From Persicitalea sp963803495 (lineage in GTDB: Bacteria; Bacteroidota; Bacteroidia; Cytophagales; Spirosomataceae): DNA of 64,000 nt. Positions 17,337 through 26,241 of the stretch are shown here, one piece after another (position 1 is the first letter of the stretch; every line of letters starts with the position of its first letter). The position numbers were made by a program, and so were the translations under genes. The DNA lies in the NCBI GenBank assembly GCA_963803495.1, contig CAWDMP010000002.1:2604001-2668000 (forward strand). The letters run 5' to 3'. The notes under the pieces are model-generated. The model searched no databases. It was not told the DNA's origin and saw only the letters and a list, made by a program, of their open reading frames with translations.

Positions 17337-19448
17337 ATGAAGCAACTCACGCAAAACCTCAAAACCGGACAAACCACGCTCATCGAAGTACCCGCGCCGC
17401 AGGTACACAGCGGTGCGGTGCTGATCCAGACGCGCCGTAGTCTGGTGTCGCTGGGGACCGAGCGGATGCTGGTGGAATTTGGCAAGGCCAGTTGGCTCGA
17501 CAAAGCACGGCAGCAGCCCGATAAGGTCAAGATGGTGTTGGACAAGATAAAAACCGACGGCCTGCAAACGACCGTGCAGTCGGTTTTTAACAAACTGGAA
17601 CAGCCGTTGCCGCTGGGCTACTGCAATGTGGGTACCATCATCGCCATTGGCCTGGGCATCACCGATCTGCAAATCGGCGACCGCGTGGCCAGCAACGGTC
17701 CGCACGCTGAACTGGTGAGCGTGCCGCGCAATCTGGTGGCCAAAGTACCTGATAACGTCAGCGACGAAGCGGCGGCCTTTACCGTCATCGGAGCCATTGG
17801 CTTGCAGGGCATCCGGCTGCTCGACCCCACGCTGGGCGAGACCGTCGTAGTCATCGGCCTGGGCCTCATCGGTCTGCTGACCGCCGAACTGCTGCGGCTC
17901 AACGGCTGCCGCGTGATAGGCGTGGACCTTGATGCCGCCAAGCTTGAAATCGCGCGTACCAAGGGAATTATCGTTTGCAATCCCGCTCAGGGCGACGATC
18001 CGGTGAAGTTCGTGACCGACCTAACGGACGGTATCGGGGCGGATGGCGTGGTGATTACGGCCTCGGCAAAGAACAACGACATCATTTCTCAGGCGGCGCG
18101 GATGTCGCGGCGGCGGGGCAAGATCGTGCTGATCGGCGTGGTGGGATTGGACCTCAGCCGGGCCGAATTCTACGAGAAGGAACTCACCTTCCAGGTCTCC
18201 TGCTCCTACGGGCCGGGCCGTTACGACGACGATTACGAGCAAAAAGGCCGCGACTACCCGCTGCCCTTCGTCCGCTGGACCGAAAACCGCAATTTCCAGA
18301 CGATCCTTCAACTTCTGTCCGCCGGTTCGCTGGACGTGCAACCCTTCATCACCGAAGTAGTGCCGCTGGCAGAATACGATAAAATCTACGGCGAGATCGG
18401 CAGCTCCCGCGCCATCGCGTCGCTACTGGCGTATCCCGACGAGCCCGATCGGCAAACCACCGTCCGCCATCGTGACGCGTCTTTCGCCGGACGCAAAGGC
18501 GTCGTGGGCATTGTCGGCGCGGGAAACTTCACCCGCATGACGTTACTACCCGCCCTGAAAGGCGCGGAAGTGAAGTACATTGCCAGTGCCAACGGCTTAT
18601 CGGGTACGGCGCTGGCGCAAAAGCACGGTATCGCCCAAAGTACCACCGACTACCACGAAATCCTGCAAGACGAGGAGGTGGATTTGGTCCTCGTGACTAC
18701 GCGCCACGACCAACACGCGCGGCTGGTGCTGGAAAGTCTGCAAGCGGGTAAGCATGTGTTTGTGGAAAAGCCGCTGGCGATTTTTGCGGAAGAGTTGACT
18801 GAGATCGAGGATTTCTATACAAAAAATAATCCCGAGCTGTCGCTTACAGTCGGCTTCAACCGCCGCTTTTCGCCCCACGCAGTAAAGATGAAAGCGTTGC
18901 TCGGCAGCGCGCCGATGAACATCGTGGCGACGATGAACGCGGGCGCGATTCCGGCCAATTCGTGGGTACATGACCGCGCCGTGGGGGGCGGGCGCATTCT
19001 GGGTGAGGCCTGCCACTTCATCGACCTCATCACCTACCTCACCGGTAGCGAAGTGACGGCCGTCTGCATGAATGCCATGGGCCAAAACCCCGACGAAACG
19101 ACCGACAACGCCAGTATCTTGCTCCGATACGCCAACGGTTCCACGGGCGTCATCAACTATTTCAGCAACGGCAGTAAGGCGTATTCCAAAGAACGCGTGG
19201 AAGTCTATTCGCAAGAACGTACCCTGATTCTCGATAACTTTCGTACGCTGAAAGGCTACGGGTTCGACGGTTTTTCCAAGATGAAAATCACCCAGGACAA
19301 AGGCCACCGCGCGCAATTCAGGCAGTTATTAGAGTCAGTAAGAACGGGCGGCGAACCGTTGCTACCTTTGCGAGAGATTTTCAACACCACGAGAGCAACG
19401 CTCGCCGCCATAGAGAGTTTGAGGCGTAAAGAATGGATTTCTTTGTAG
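17337..19448 (+). CDS. Bi-domain oxidoreductase (zinc-type dehydrogenase + Gfo/Idh/MocA)
   Basis: 703 residues from the ATG at 17337. The first half is a medium-chain dehydrogenase-like domain with the Rossmann loop VVIGLGLIGLLTAELLRLNG; the second half is a Gfo/Idh/MocA oxidoreductase starting GVVGIVGAGNFTRMTL with the EKPLA motif at about residue 480. This fusion is typical of surface-polysaccharide clusters, where it is thought to modify sugar nucleotides. The next two genes (heparinase-like, glycosyltransferase) are its usual partners. The long open frame joining it to the upstream methyltransferase is an artefact of that gene's frameshift. Confidence 0.88.
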   Translation: MKQLTQNLKTGQTTLIEVPAPQVHSGAVLIQTRRSLVSLGTERMLVEFGKASWLDKARQQPDKVKMVLDKIKTDGLQTTVQSVFNKLEQPLPLGYCNVGTIIAIGLGITDLQIGDRVASNGPHAELVSVPRNLVAKVPDNVSDEAAAFTVIGAIGLQGIRLLDPTLGETVVVIGLGLIGLLTAELLRLNGCRVIGVDLDAAKLEIARTKGIIVCNPAQGDDPVKFVTDLTDGIGADGVVITASAKNNDIISQAARMSRRRGKIVLIGVVGLDLSRAEFYEKELTFQVSCSYGPGRYDDDYEQKGRDYPLPFVRWTENRNFQTILQLLSAGSLDVQPFITEVVPLAEYDKIYGEIGSSRAIASLLAYPDEPDRQTTVRHRDASFAGRKGVVGIVGAGNFTRMTLLPALKGAEVKYIASANGLSGTALAQKHGIAQSTTDYHEILQDEEVDLVLVTTRHDQHARLVLESLQAGKHVFVEKPLAIFAEELTEIEDFYTKNNPELSLTVGFNRRFSPHAVKMKALLGSAPMNIVATMNAGAIPANSWVHDRAVGGGRILGEACHFIDLITYLTGSEVTAVCMNAMGQNPDETTDNASILLRYANGSTGVINYFSNGSKAYSKERVEVYSQERTLILDNFRTLKGYGFDGFSKMKITQDKGHRAQFRQLLESVRTGGEPLLPLREIFNTTRATLAAIESLRRKEWISL

Positions 19449-19470
19449 GGGCGGACCCATGGGTCCGCCC
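19449..19470. repeat. 22-bp perfect palindrome
   Basis: GGGCGGACCCA and its complement meet with no spacer directly after the oxidoreductase stop. It is similar in style to the palindrome at 568-613 (each follows TGTAGGG at a gene end). Confidence 0.75.
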
Positions 19471-19499
19471 ACGCTACTGTGTTTACCAAAGTCCGAACA

Positions 19500-21401
19500 A
19501 TGCTGAAAAACGCCCTCCAACTATTCCGAAACATGGGCTTGCGGTACGTAGCTTACCGCACGTGGCACGAAGTAGAAAAACGCACAGGTTTACTGAAAAA
19601 ACGTTTCCCCGTAAGTCCTGAACCCAAATACTTCATCTCAAAAGAAGCCTGGCAAAATCTCCCGGTTGAGTTCCCCAATTTAATTCCGAAAAAAAAAATA
19701 CCTCAATCTGAACGCATCAGCCTACAAAACCACGTCGACGCTTTTCACCAAAATAGCCTGACCTTTTTCAGCGCCAAAGAATACGAAGTACAAGATTGGC
19801 TCACCAACCCCGCCACAAACTACCGCTACGACGCCACCAAACACTGGACCGAAATCCCCGATTTTTCGGTCGAAGCCGGGGACATCAAGTATGTCTGGGA
19901 GAAGTCGCGCTTCGCGTTTTTGTACGATTTGATTCGCTACGACGCGCATTTTCAGGAAGATCAATCCGAAATTGTTTTCAGAGAAATAGAAAGCTGGATC
20001 GCCGAGAATCCAGTGAACCGTGGTCCGAATTGGCGTTGTAGTCAGGAAATCTCGTTACGGGTACTGAACTGGACTTTTGCCTTGGACTATTACAAAGACG
20101 CGGCGGTACTTACGGACGAGCGCCTCGCCCGGATTCTAAACAGTACATACCGCCAAATGCAGCACGTGGCGGCGCACATCCAATTTTCGCGCATCGCGGT
20201 GCGCAACAACCACGCGCTCACCGAGACGCTGACGCTGTACTTGGTAGGTTTACTGTACCCATTTTTCCCGGAAAGTAGCCGCTGGAAACGCGACGGTAAA
20301 CGCTGGTTCGAGCGGGAAATCGCCTATCAGATTTACGAAGACGGCACCTTCCTGCAATTTTCGATGAACTACCACCGCGTGGCCGTTCAACTGCTGACCC
20401 TGGCCATCCAAACGGTCCACCTGAACGGCGAACGCTGGGATGAAGTAGTCTACGACCGTGCCCGCAAGTCGCTGCACTTCCTGCGCGTTAGTCAGGATGC
20501 TGCCACGGGCTGGCTTCCCAACTACGGCAATAACGACGGGGCCCTGTTTTTTCCTTTAACCGAAAGCCATTTTCGGGATTACAGGCCGCAATTGGCGGCA
20601 TTAGAGGCGGCGTTGAACGCGACTCCGTGGTCTGTGTCATCTGGACGCACCCCCCCACAGACTTCGCGGACGAAAAGGTCTGTGGAGACACGGACCACGG
20701 GAACGACCACGGCAGTCGATGGTACTCATAATTTCGACGAAGGAGGCTACTACGTGCTACGCGATGCGGGAACGCTCACCTGTATACGTTGTGGAAAATA
20801 CAAAGACCGACCCTTCCAGGCGGATAACTTGCACCTGGACATCTGGGTGAATGGCGAGAATATCATGCGCGACGCGGGCACCTACCTGTACAACACCGAC
20901 GAACGCTGGACGAAGTACTTCGCCGGGACGGCCTCGCACAACACGGTCATGCTCGGCAACTACGATCAGATGACCAAAGGTCCGCGTTTCATTTGGTACG
21001 ACTGGATTAAAGAAAGCGAGGCGAGTTGGCAAAAAAGCCTGGAAGGCACGTTTGTTTTTGAGGGCCAGTTCACCGGATTTGCGCAACTTGGCAAAAATAT
21101 CATTCATCGCCGCCGCGTAACCAAGCAAGCCGGGAAGTTATCCTGGCTAGTAGAGGATTGGCTCGAAAACGTGCCGCCGGAACTACTCATGCACCAGATT
21201 TGGCATCCGGGCGACGGTTTTTTTACTCAATATTCCATCCAATCCTTTGACCCAAAAAACAACGAAATTGCCCCGACCGAAACCGAAGGCTGGTACTCCG
21301 AAAAATACGGTGAAAAGGTACCCGCGCCGCGCCTGGTATTTAGTACGCGAGATAGGTACCTGAGAACAGAAATTGCAAGCATAACAAAGACAGAAGTTTG
21401 A
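19500..21401 (+). CDS. Heparinase II/III-like (alginate lyase family) protein
   Basis: An alpha/alpha toroid N-terminal part (GPNWRCSQEISLRVLNW, NNHALTETLTLYLVGLLYPF, FSMNYHRVAVQLL) is followed by the beta-sandwich heparinase II/III domain (FDEGGYYVLRD, HLDIWVNGENIMRDAGTYLY, ASHNTVMLGN). Such proteins cleave or trim acidic polysaccharides by beta-elimination and accompany polysaccharide synthesis genes. About 633 residues. Residues 376-401 come from a 76-bp palindromic insertion (see 20625-20700). A GTG start at 19479 is possible; I prefer ATG 19500. The stop overlaps the glycosyltransferase start. Confidence 0.85.
   Translation: MLKNALQLFRNMGLRYVAYRTWHEVEKRTGLLKKRFPVSPEPKYFISKEAWQNLPVEFPNLIPKKKIPQSERISLQNHVDAFHQNSLTFFSAKEYEVQDWLTNPATNYRYDATKHWTEIPDFSVEAGDIKYVWEKSRFAFLYDLIRYDAHFQEDQSEIVFREIESWIAENPVNRGPNWRCSQEISLRVLNWTFALDYYKDAAVLTDERLARILNSTYRQMQHVAAHIQFSRIAVRNNHALTETLTLYLVGLLYPFFPESSRWKRDGKRWFEREIAYQIYEDGTFLQFSMNYHRVAVQLLTLAIQTVHLNGERWDEVVYDRARKSLHFLRVSQDAATGWLPNYGNNDGALFFPLTESHFRDYRPQLAALEAALNATPWSVSSGRTPPQTSRTKRSVETRTTGTTTAVDGTHNFDEGGYYVLRDAGTLTCIRCGKYKDRPFQADNLHLDIWVNGENIMRDAGTYLYNTDERWTKYFAGTASHNTVMLGNYDQMTKGPRFIWYDWIKESEASWQKSLEGTFVFEGQFTGFAQLGKNIIHRRRVTKQAGKLSWLVEDWLENVPPELLMHQIWHPGDGFFTQYSIQSFDPKNNEIAPTETEGWYSEKYGEKVPAPRLVFSTRDRYLRTEIASITKTEV
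20625..20700. repeat. 76-bp compound palindrome inserted in frame in the heparinase-like gene
   Basis: Outer arms 20625-20638 and 20687-20700 pair over 14 bases with one mismatch; inner arms CCACAGAC (20655-20662) and GTCTGTGG (20678-20685) nest inside, around a loop with TTCG/CGAA. The translated segment is rich in Ser, Thr, Arg and Pro and interrupts a well-formed domain between the toroid and beta-sandwich. It contains a C7 run (20650-20656). Confidence 0.8.
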
Positions 21402-22648
21402 AAAAGCCGAAAGCCAGCCAACGCATCCTCCTCATCCACCAATTCTTCCTGGAAGACAACGCGGGCGGCGGCTCGCGCTGGAACGAGATGGCCCGCATCT
21501 GGACCGAGGCCGACAGCCAAGTGACGGTTTTGGCCGGCACCGGGCACTACATGACCGGGGGAAAGAACCCAAGAAAGCGCGGGCAAGGCTACTTCGACAT
21601 CAGTACCAACCTCGATGGCGTGCGTGTGATCCGCTGTCACGTCTCGAATAGCTACAACGCTAGCTTCCTGGGAAGACTGTGGGCGTATTTTTCGTTTACG
21701 GTATCGAGTATTTTGGGCGGAATTCGACATACGCGTGACAAGTACGATGTGATCGTAGTGACCTCGCCGCCGCTTTTTGTGGGGATTACGGCGGTAGTAC
21801 TTTCGTGGTGGAAGCGGACGCCTTTTGTGTTCGAGGTGCGGGATTTGTGGCCAGAATCAGCGATCGATACGGGCGTTTTGACTAATAAGGCAATTATCAA
21901 GTTTGCTTATTGGTTCGAGGGTTTTGTTTATAAAAAAGCCCAGTTGATCAATGTCCTGACGCCTGCTTTTCGGGAGATTTTGATCAATAAAAAAAGTATC
22001 CCGGCCGAAAAAGTCATATTCATTCCCAACGCCGCCGACTTCGTGCTTTCGGAGCAAGTACGGGCCGATTTCGACGTCGAAGCGTTTCGGAAAGCACATG
22101 ATTTGACCGGAAAATTCGTGATTACTTACGTCGGAGCGCATGGCGTGGCGAATCACCTGGTGCAGGTACTCGATACCGCCGAATTGTTGCGCGACACGAA
22201 CGTGCTTTTCCTGCTCATTGGCGATGGAATGCAGAAAGAGGCGCTGGTAGCCGACGCGCAAAACAGAAACCTGACCAACGTGCGCTTCGTGGATTCGGTG
22301 CCGAAACGCGAGGTGTTCAAATACATTCTGGCGTCGGAGATGGGTACTTCGGTGTTGAAGAAAGTCGATACGTTTAAGACGATCTATTCCAACAAGACTT
22401 TCGATTATTTTTCCTGCCAAAAACCCGTGCTAATGGCCATCGACGGCGTATCGCGCGAATTGGTAGAAGCTGCTGACGCGGGTACCTTCGTAGAGCCGGA
22501 AAATCCGGCCGATTTTGCGGCAAAAATTCGGTTTTACCTTAAAAACCCTGAACTACTAGAAATACAGGGTGAAAACGGCTACCACTACGCCCGCCAACAT
22601 TTCGACCGGGAAAAGCTAGCTTTGCGGTATTTGGCGTTGATTGGTTAG
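21398..22648 (+). CDS. Glycosyltransferase family 4 (WbuB-like)
   Basis: GT-B transferase of about 416 residues. N-terminal glycine-rich acceptor region (FFLEDNAGGGSRWNEMARIW), VVTSPPLFVG, and C-terminal donor-binding part with IPNAADF, TYVGAHGVANHLVQVLD and the E-x7-E like region PVLMAIDGVSRELVEAADAG. It transfers a sugar to a lipid-linked or growing polysaccharide at the inner membrane. The TTG start overlaps the previous stop (TTGA), linking it to the heparinase and oxidoreductase genes as one operon. Confidence 0.88.
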   Translation: MKKPKASQRILLIHQFFLEDNAGGGSRWNEMARIWTEADSQVTVLAGTGHYMTGGKNPRKRGQGYFDISTNLDGVRVIRCHVSNSYNASFLGRLWAYFSFTVSSILGGIRHTRDKYDVIVVTSPPLFVGITAVVLSWWKRTPFVFEVRDLWPESAIDTGVLTNKAIIKFAYWFEGFVYKKAQLINVLTPAFREILINKKSIPAEKVIFIPNAADFVLSEQVRADFDVEAFRKAHDLTGKFVITYVGAHGVANHLVQVLDTAELLRDTNVLFLLIGDGMQKEALVADAQNRNLTNVRFVDSVPKREVFKYILASEMGTSVLKKVDTFKTIYSNKTFDYFSCQKPVLMAIDGVSRELVEAADAGTFVEPENPADFAAKIRFYLKNPELLEIQGENGYHYARQHFDREKLALRYLALIG

Positions 22649-22707
22649 TTTTAAAGCCACAAAAGAGGCCGGTTGCCCTTAACCCTTTCCTCCCTTCTCC
22701 CCCAAAA

Positions 22708-23157
22708 ATGACTTCCCGCCAACTCCTTCCCCGCAAACGCCTCGCTATCGTGGCCCACGACAACCGCAAGGCCGAACTCATGGACTGGGCGCACGACAAC
22801 CGCGCGATGCTGGCGCGGCACGAACTGTACGGCACGGGTACCACCGGTAAAATGCTGGAAGATGCGCTCGACCTGCCCGTGATTCGGCTGCTGAGCGGGC
22901 CGCTAGGGGGCGACCAGCAGATTGGGGCGATGATCGCCGAGGCGCGGGTCGATATGCTGATTTTCTTCTGGGATCCGATGGCCGCCCAACCGCACGACCC
23001 CGACATCAAGGCGCTGTTGCGGCTGGGGGTAGTCTGGAACATCCCGATGGCCTGCAATCGCGCCACCGCCGACTTTCTGCTCAGTTCGCCATTCATGGCT
23101 GGAGATTACGAAGCCCGGCAGACTGACTACAGCACCTACATCAAGCGGCAAGTCTGA
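22708..23157 (+). CDS. mgsA: Methylglyoxal synthase
   Basis: Converts dihydroxyacetone phosphate to methylglyoxal and phosphate, a bypass of lower glycolysis under phosphate limitation. Conserved blocks: IVAHDNRKAELMDWA, LYGTGTTGKML (phosphate loop), SGPLGGDQQIGAMIAE and FFWDPMAAQPHDPDIKALLR with the catalytic Asp. 149 residues, standard. Follows the glycosyltransferase after 59 bases and may be separately transcribed. Confidence 0.95.
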   Translation: MTSRQLLPRKRLAIVAHDNRKAELMDWAHDNRAMLARHELYGTGTTGKMLEDALDLPVIRLLSGPLGGDQQIGAMIAEARVDMLIFFWDPMAAQPHDPDIKALLRLGVVWNIPMACNRATADFLLSSPFMAGDYEARQTDYSTYIKRQV

Positions 23158-23206
23158 ACCGAAAGCCGGAGGGGTCCGTTTTGTGGGATAAACTGATCTC
23201 ACGCCC

Positions 23207-23826
23207 ATGACCGCAACCGTCTTTACGCCCGAAAATATCAGACAAACCTATACCTACGAGGAGTACCTGGCTCTGATGGACCAGGTCGTGGCCGAAAAGC
23301 GCACGACCGGACCGGATCAGTCGTCCGAGCATGGCGGAATATACCCGGCTGAACCAGTACCGGATGCACCGTCTGGACAAAACGGTGAAGCTGGATCTGG
23401 ACTTACAGCAGCTGGCTTTTCAAATTAACGCTCCTCAAACCTGGTACGTCCTGACCGAGGCCTGGTGCGGCGATGCGGCCCAAAACCTACCGGTGATTGC
23501 CAAAGTGGCGGCGCTCAATCCGCATATCAAGCTCACCATGCTGCTGCGCGAGGAACACCTCGAAATCATGAATGAGTACCTGACCCACGGCGGTAAGTCT
23601 ATCCCGAAACTCATCGCCTGGACGCCGATGGCACCGAAATGTTCACCTGGGGACCGCGCCCGCAAGCGCTGCACGGATTGTTAGAGATTACAGGAAAAAC
23701 CCGACGGTACCTTACGCCGAGTTTCTGGAAGAAGTGCAGCGCTGGTACAATGCTGACAAAACGAAATCGGTGCAGCGGGAGTTGGTTGCACTCCTACGGA
23801 ACGAGGCACAAAGCGGTACAGTATAG
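23207..23826 (+). CDS. Thioredoxin-family protein, three frameshifts
   Basis: Reads as a thioredoxin-fold protein of about 206 residues once three indels are repaired: an extra C at 23325-23326, a missing C at 23617-23618 and a missing G near 23680. The pieces join as VVAEKRTTGPDQSS, MAEYTRLNQYRMHRLDKTVK, WYVLTEAWCGDAAQNLPVIA, LDADGTEMFTWGPRPQALHG and AEFLEEVQRWYNADKTKSVQ. The active-site region reads WCGDA, a form common in the Bacteroidota thioredoxin-like family, with a single Cys. Three errors in 620 bases is high even for this window. Confidence 0.75.
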
Positions 23827-23882
23827 CAGCTCAATTGCCGGGCGGCTTTAGCCCCCGGATGTCAGGGCAAAAGATAATCCCG

Positions 23883-23890
23883 TATTTTTG
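23883..23890 (+). promoter_or_regulatory. Possible -7 promoter box of nuoI
   Basis: TATTTTTG fits TAnnTTTG and ends 17 bases before the nuoI ATG. No -33 TTG at the usual distance. Confidence 0.4.
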
Positions 23891-23907
23891 CCAAAAGAAA
23901 AAAGTCA

Positions 23908-24802
23908 ATGCCCACCACCTACTTCAAAAATATCGCCGACGGAATACGGACTACTGCCAAAGGCATGAGTCTGACGTGGCGGCATTTGTGGGCGGCGCGC
24001 AAGCGGCGGATGCCAGGCGACGTACGGGCCGACGATTTTTTTGGGCAAACCGAGGGCCGGGTCACGGTTCAGTATCCGCTCGAAACGATCCCGATTCCTG
24101 ACAACGGCCGCTACCGGCTGCACAACGAGATGGACGACTGCATCGTCTGCGACAAATGCGCCAAGGTTTGTCCGGTGGACTGCATCGAGATCGATCCCAT
24201 CCGGGCCACCGAGGAAGTAGGCAAGGCCTCCGACGGCTCGCCGATTCGGCTCTACGCCGCCAAGTTCGACATCGACATGGCCAAGTGCTGCTACTGCGGC
24301 CTGTGCACGACGGTCTGCCCGACGGAATGCCTGACGATGACCAAGACGTTCGATTACAGCGAAGTGGATATTCACAACATGGTCTACGAATTCGGCAACC
24401 TCACGCCCGCCGAAGCCGACGAGAAAAAGCGCCTTCTGGAAATGTTCCAGGCCGAAAAAGAAGCCCTCAAAGCCGCCGCCAAGGCTGCGGTGGAAGTACC
24501 TGAAACGAAAGAAGGCGCCAAGCCAGCGGCGCGCCCTACGTTCAAGCCGTCGCGGTCGGCCCCTCAGATGAAGCCCAAAGTACCTGCTCCGCCCGTCGAG
24601 GTAGAAACGGAAATGAAAGCCGACAACACCGTTGTCGAGAAAGCCGAAGGTACCTTTCAAACCAACTAAGCGGCCCATTATTCCTGCTAAAAAGACACCA
24701 GAGAATGCGGAAGCAAACAAGGAAGCGCCAGCGGAAGAAAAGCCGAAACCCAAAGTACCCTTCCGCCCCAAGATGAAACCACCGAAGCCAGAGAAAGAGT
24801 AA
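23908..24802 (+). CDS. nuoI: NADH-quinone oxidoreductase subunit I with long C-terminal tail, one frameshift
   Basis: Complex I subunit that holds two 4Fe-4S clusters (N6a, N6b) on the route from the peripheral arm to quinone. Both cluster motifs are complete: CIVCDKCAKVCPVDC and CCYCGLCTTVCPTEC. After the core (about 180 residues) comes a long tail rich in Ala, Lys, Glu and Pro. The tail is interrupted by one extra A at 24664-24665, which gives an early stop at 24669; with it removed the frame continues as TKRPIIPAKKTPENAEANKE to a stop at 24802, about 297 residues. The tail repeats PKVP and RPKMKPP-type segments and is unusual for NuoI. Confidence 0.88.
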
Positions 24803-24834
24803 AAATTCTACAATTATTCACTATTAATTATTCA

Positions 24835-25368
24835 TTGTTAATTGAACTGACCGTTTTCTACGCCTTCGCGGCACTAGCGCTCGGTTCGGGGGTATTTATT
24901 CTCCTGACGCGCAACCTGATGTACGCGGCCTTCGCGCTGTTTCTGGCGTTGCTGGGTGTGGCGGCGCTGTTTGTGCTGGCGGGGGCCGACTTCCTGGCGG
25001 TGGCGCAATTGATGGTTTACGTGGGCGGTATCCTGGTACTCCTGATTTTTGGCATCATGCTGACCCGCACCGCCGATCCTGAGGCCACTTCCGAGACGCC
25101 CAACCGCGTTGTGGTAGCTTTGGGGAATCGTTTCTGGGGAATAGTGGTGAGCCTGGGGCTGTTTTTTATCTTGGTTACGATAATCGTGCGGGCCAACTTT
25201 GCTCTTATGGGCGACACGCTCAGCAGCCGCTCGACCATCCGCACACTGGGCGTAGAACTGATGACGACGCACCTTTTACCCTTCGAAATCGCCGGAATCC
25301 TGCTGCTTGTCGCGTTGGTAGGAGCGGCCTATTTGGCCATGAATCGCAATCCTGACCCCACCGAATGA
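24835..25368 (+). CDS. nuoJ: NADH-quinone oxidoreductase subunit J
   Basis: Membrane-arm subunit of complex I, with five membrane helices (about 4-24, 29-48, 54-76, 95-117, 138-160). The block ADFLAVAQLMVYVGGILVLL is the family signature. It starts at TTG 24835 after an AT-rich spacer and overlaps nuoK by four bases (ATGA). 177 residues. Works with NuoK in the quinone-proximal proton channel. Confidence 0.93.
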   Translation: MLIELTVFYAFAALALGSGVFILLTRNLMYAAFALFLALLGVAALFVLAGADFLAVAQLMVYVGGILVLLIFGIMLTRTADPEATSETPNRVVVALGNRFWGIVVSLGLFFILVTIIVRANFALMGDTLSSRSTIRTLGVELMTTHLLPFEIAGILLLVALVGAAYLAMNRNPDPTE

Positions 25369-25679
25369 ATTCCACGATTCCACTTTTTCACTTCCTGGTC
25401 GTCGCGGCGGCATTGTTCAGCCTGGGGCTGGCGGTAGCCGTCACCAAGCGCAACGTCATCGGCATCCTGATCGGCCTGGAATTGATGCTCAACGCCGTGA
25501 ACCTGAACCTGATCGCTTTCAGCCGCCACGACCCGGTATTGCTACGCGGGCAACTGTTCGCGCTTTTCGTCATCGTAGTCGCCGCCGCCGAGGTGACCGT
25601 AGCTCTGGCGATCGTGCTTCGCGTCTACCACCACTACGGCAGCATCGACCCGGAGAAAGTGGGCGAATTGAAGGGGTAG
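25365..25679 (+). CDS. nuoK: NADH-quinone oxidoreductase subunit K, copy 1
   Basis: 104 residues with three membrane helices. Both proton-channel glutamates of NuoK are present: IGLELMLNAVNLNLIAF (equivalent to E. coli Glu36) and VVAAAEVTVALAI (Glu72). Translation is coupled to nuoJ by an ATGA overlap. A second, clearly different nuoK is at 37068. After its stop, 25680-25793 is a non-coding spacer with repeated words (AACGATTACACA twice). Confidence 0.92.
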   Translation: MNSTIPLFHFLVVAAALFSLGLAVAVTKRNVIGILIGLELMLNAVNLNLIAFSRHDPVLLRGQLFALFVIVVAAAEVTVALAIVLRVYHHYGSIDPEKVGELKG

Positions 25680-25793
25680 AAGGGTAGAAAGGTGGAAGGG
25701 GTGAAGGGTGGACGGTTCGCGGCTAAACAACTTAGACGCATCAACACATAAACAACGATTACACAGTTCAACGATTACACAACCTCCAACCCT

Positions 25794-26241
25794 TTGAATC
25801 TACTTTTCCTCTTTCTGGCCATCATCATCGGCATGGCGACTACCGTGCAGGCGGGCGTCAATTCCCAGCTTCGGATGGCGATTGGCAACCCGATCGTGGC
25901 GGCGATCATTTCGTTTACGGGTGGGCTGACCGTATTGCTATTCGCCATTACCTTTTTCAATACCGAACCCATTCCGTCGCTGGGTGAGTTACGACAGGTA
26001 AGTTGGTGGAAGTTTTTTGGCGGCGCATTCGGCTCGTTTTATGTGCTTTCCGTTATCTTCATCGTCCGCGACCTTGGTCCGGCGAACATGCTGGCCCTGG
26101 CCGTCGCCGGGCAACTGCTGGCCGCCATTGTCATCGACCACTACGGCCTGCTGGGTTTCGCTGACCCACCAGGTAAGTACCTTGCGGCTCGTTGGCGTGG
26201 CTTTTTTGGTGGTGGGGGTGTATTTAATTTTGAAAAACTAA
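25794..26241 (+). CDS. Small DMT-superfamily transporter (DUF606/EamA-like), one frameshift
   Basis: Begins MNLLFLFLAIIIGMATTVQA and GVNSQLRMAIGNPIVAAIIS, the signature of the four/five-helix DUF606 group of drug/metabolite transporters. Near 26156-26158 (a TTT run) the frame shifts; the proper end is THQVSTLRLVGVAFLVVGVY in another frame, stopping at 26241. Repaired size about 148 residues. As given, the frame runs on into the next gene and produces a false 338-residue fusion. Confidence 0.75.

Noticed and set aside
15981..19448. One 1155-residue protein joining an rRNA methyltransferase with an oxidoreductase
   Set aside because: The middle section is arginine-rich nonsense in the wrong frame; the methyltransferase C-terminus is in another frame and the oxidoreductase has its own ATG at 17337.
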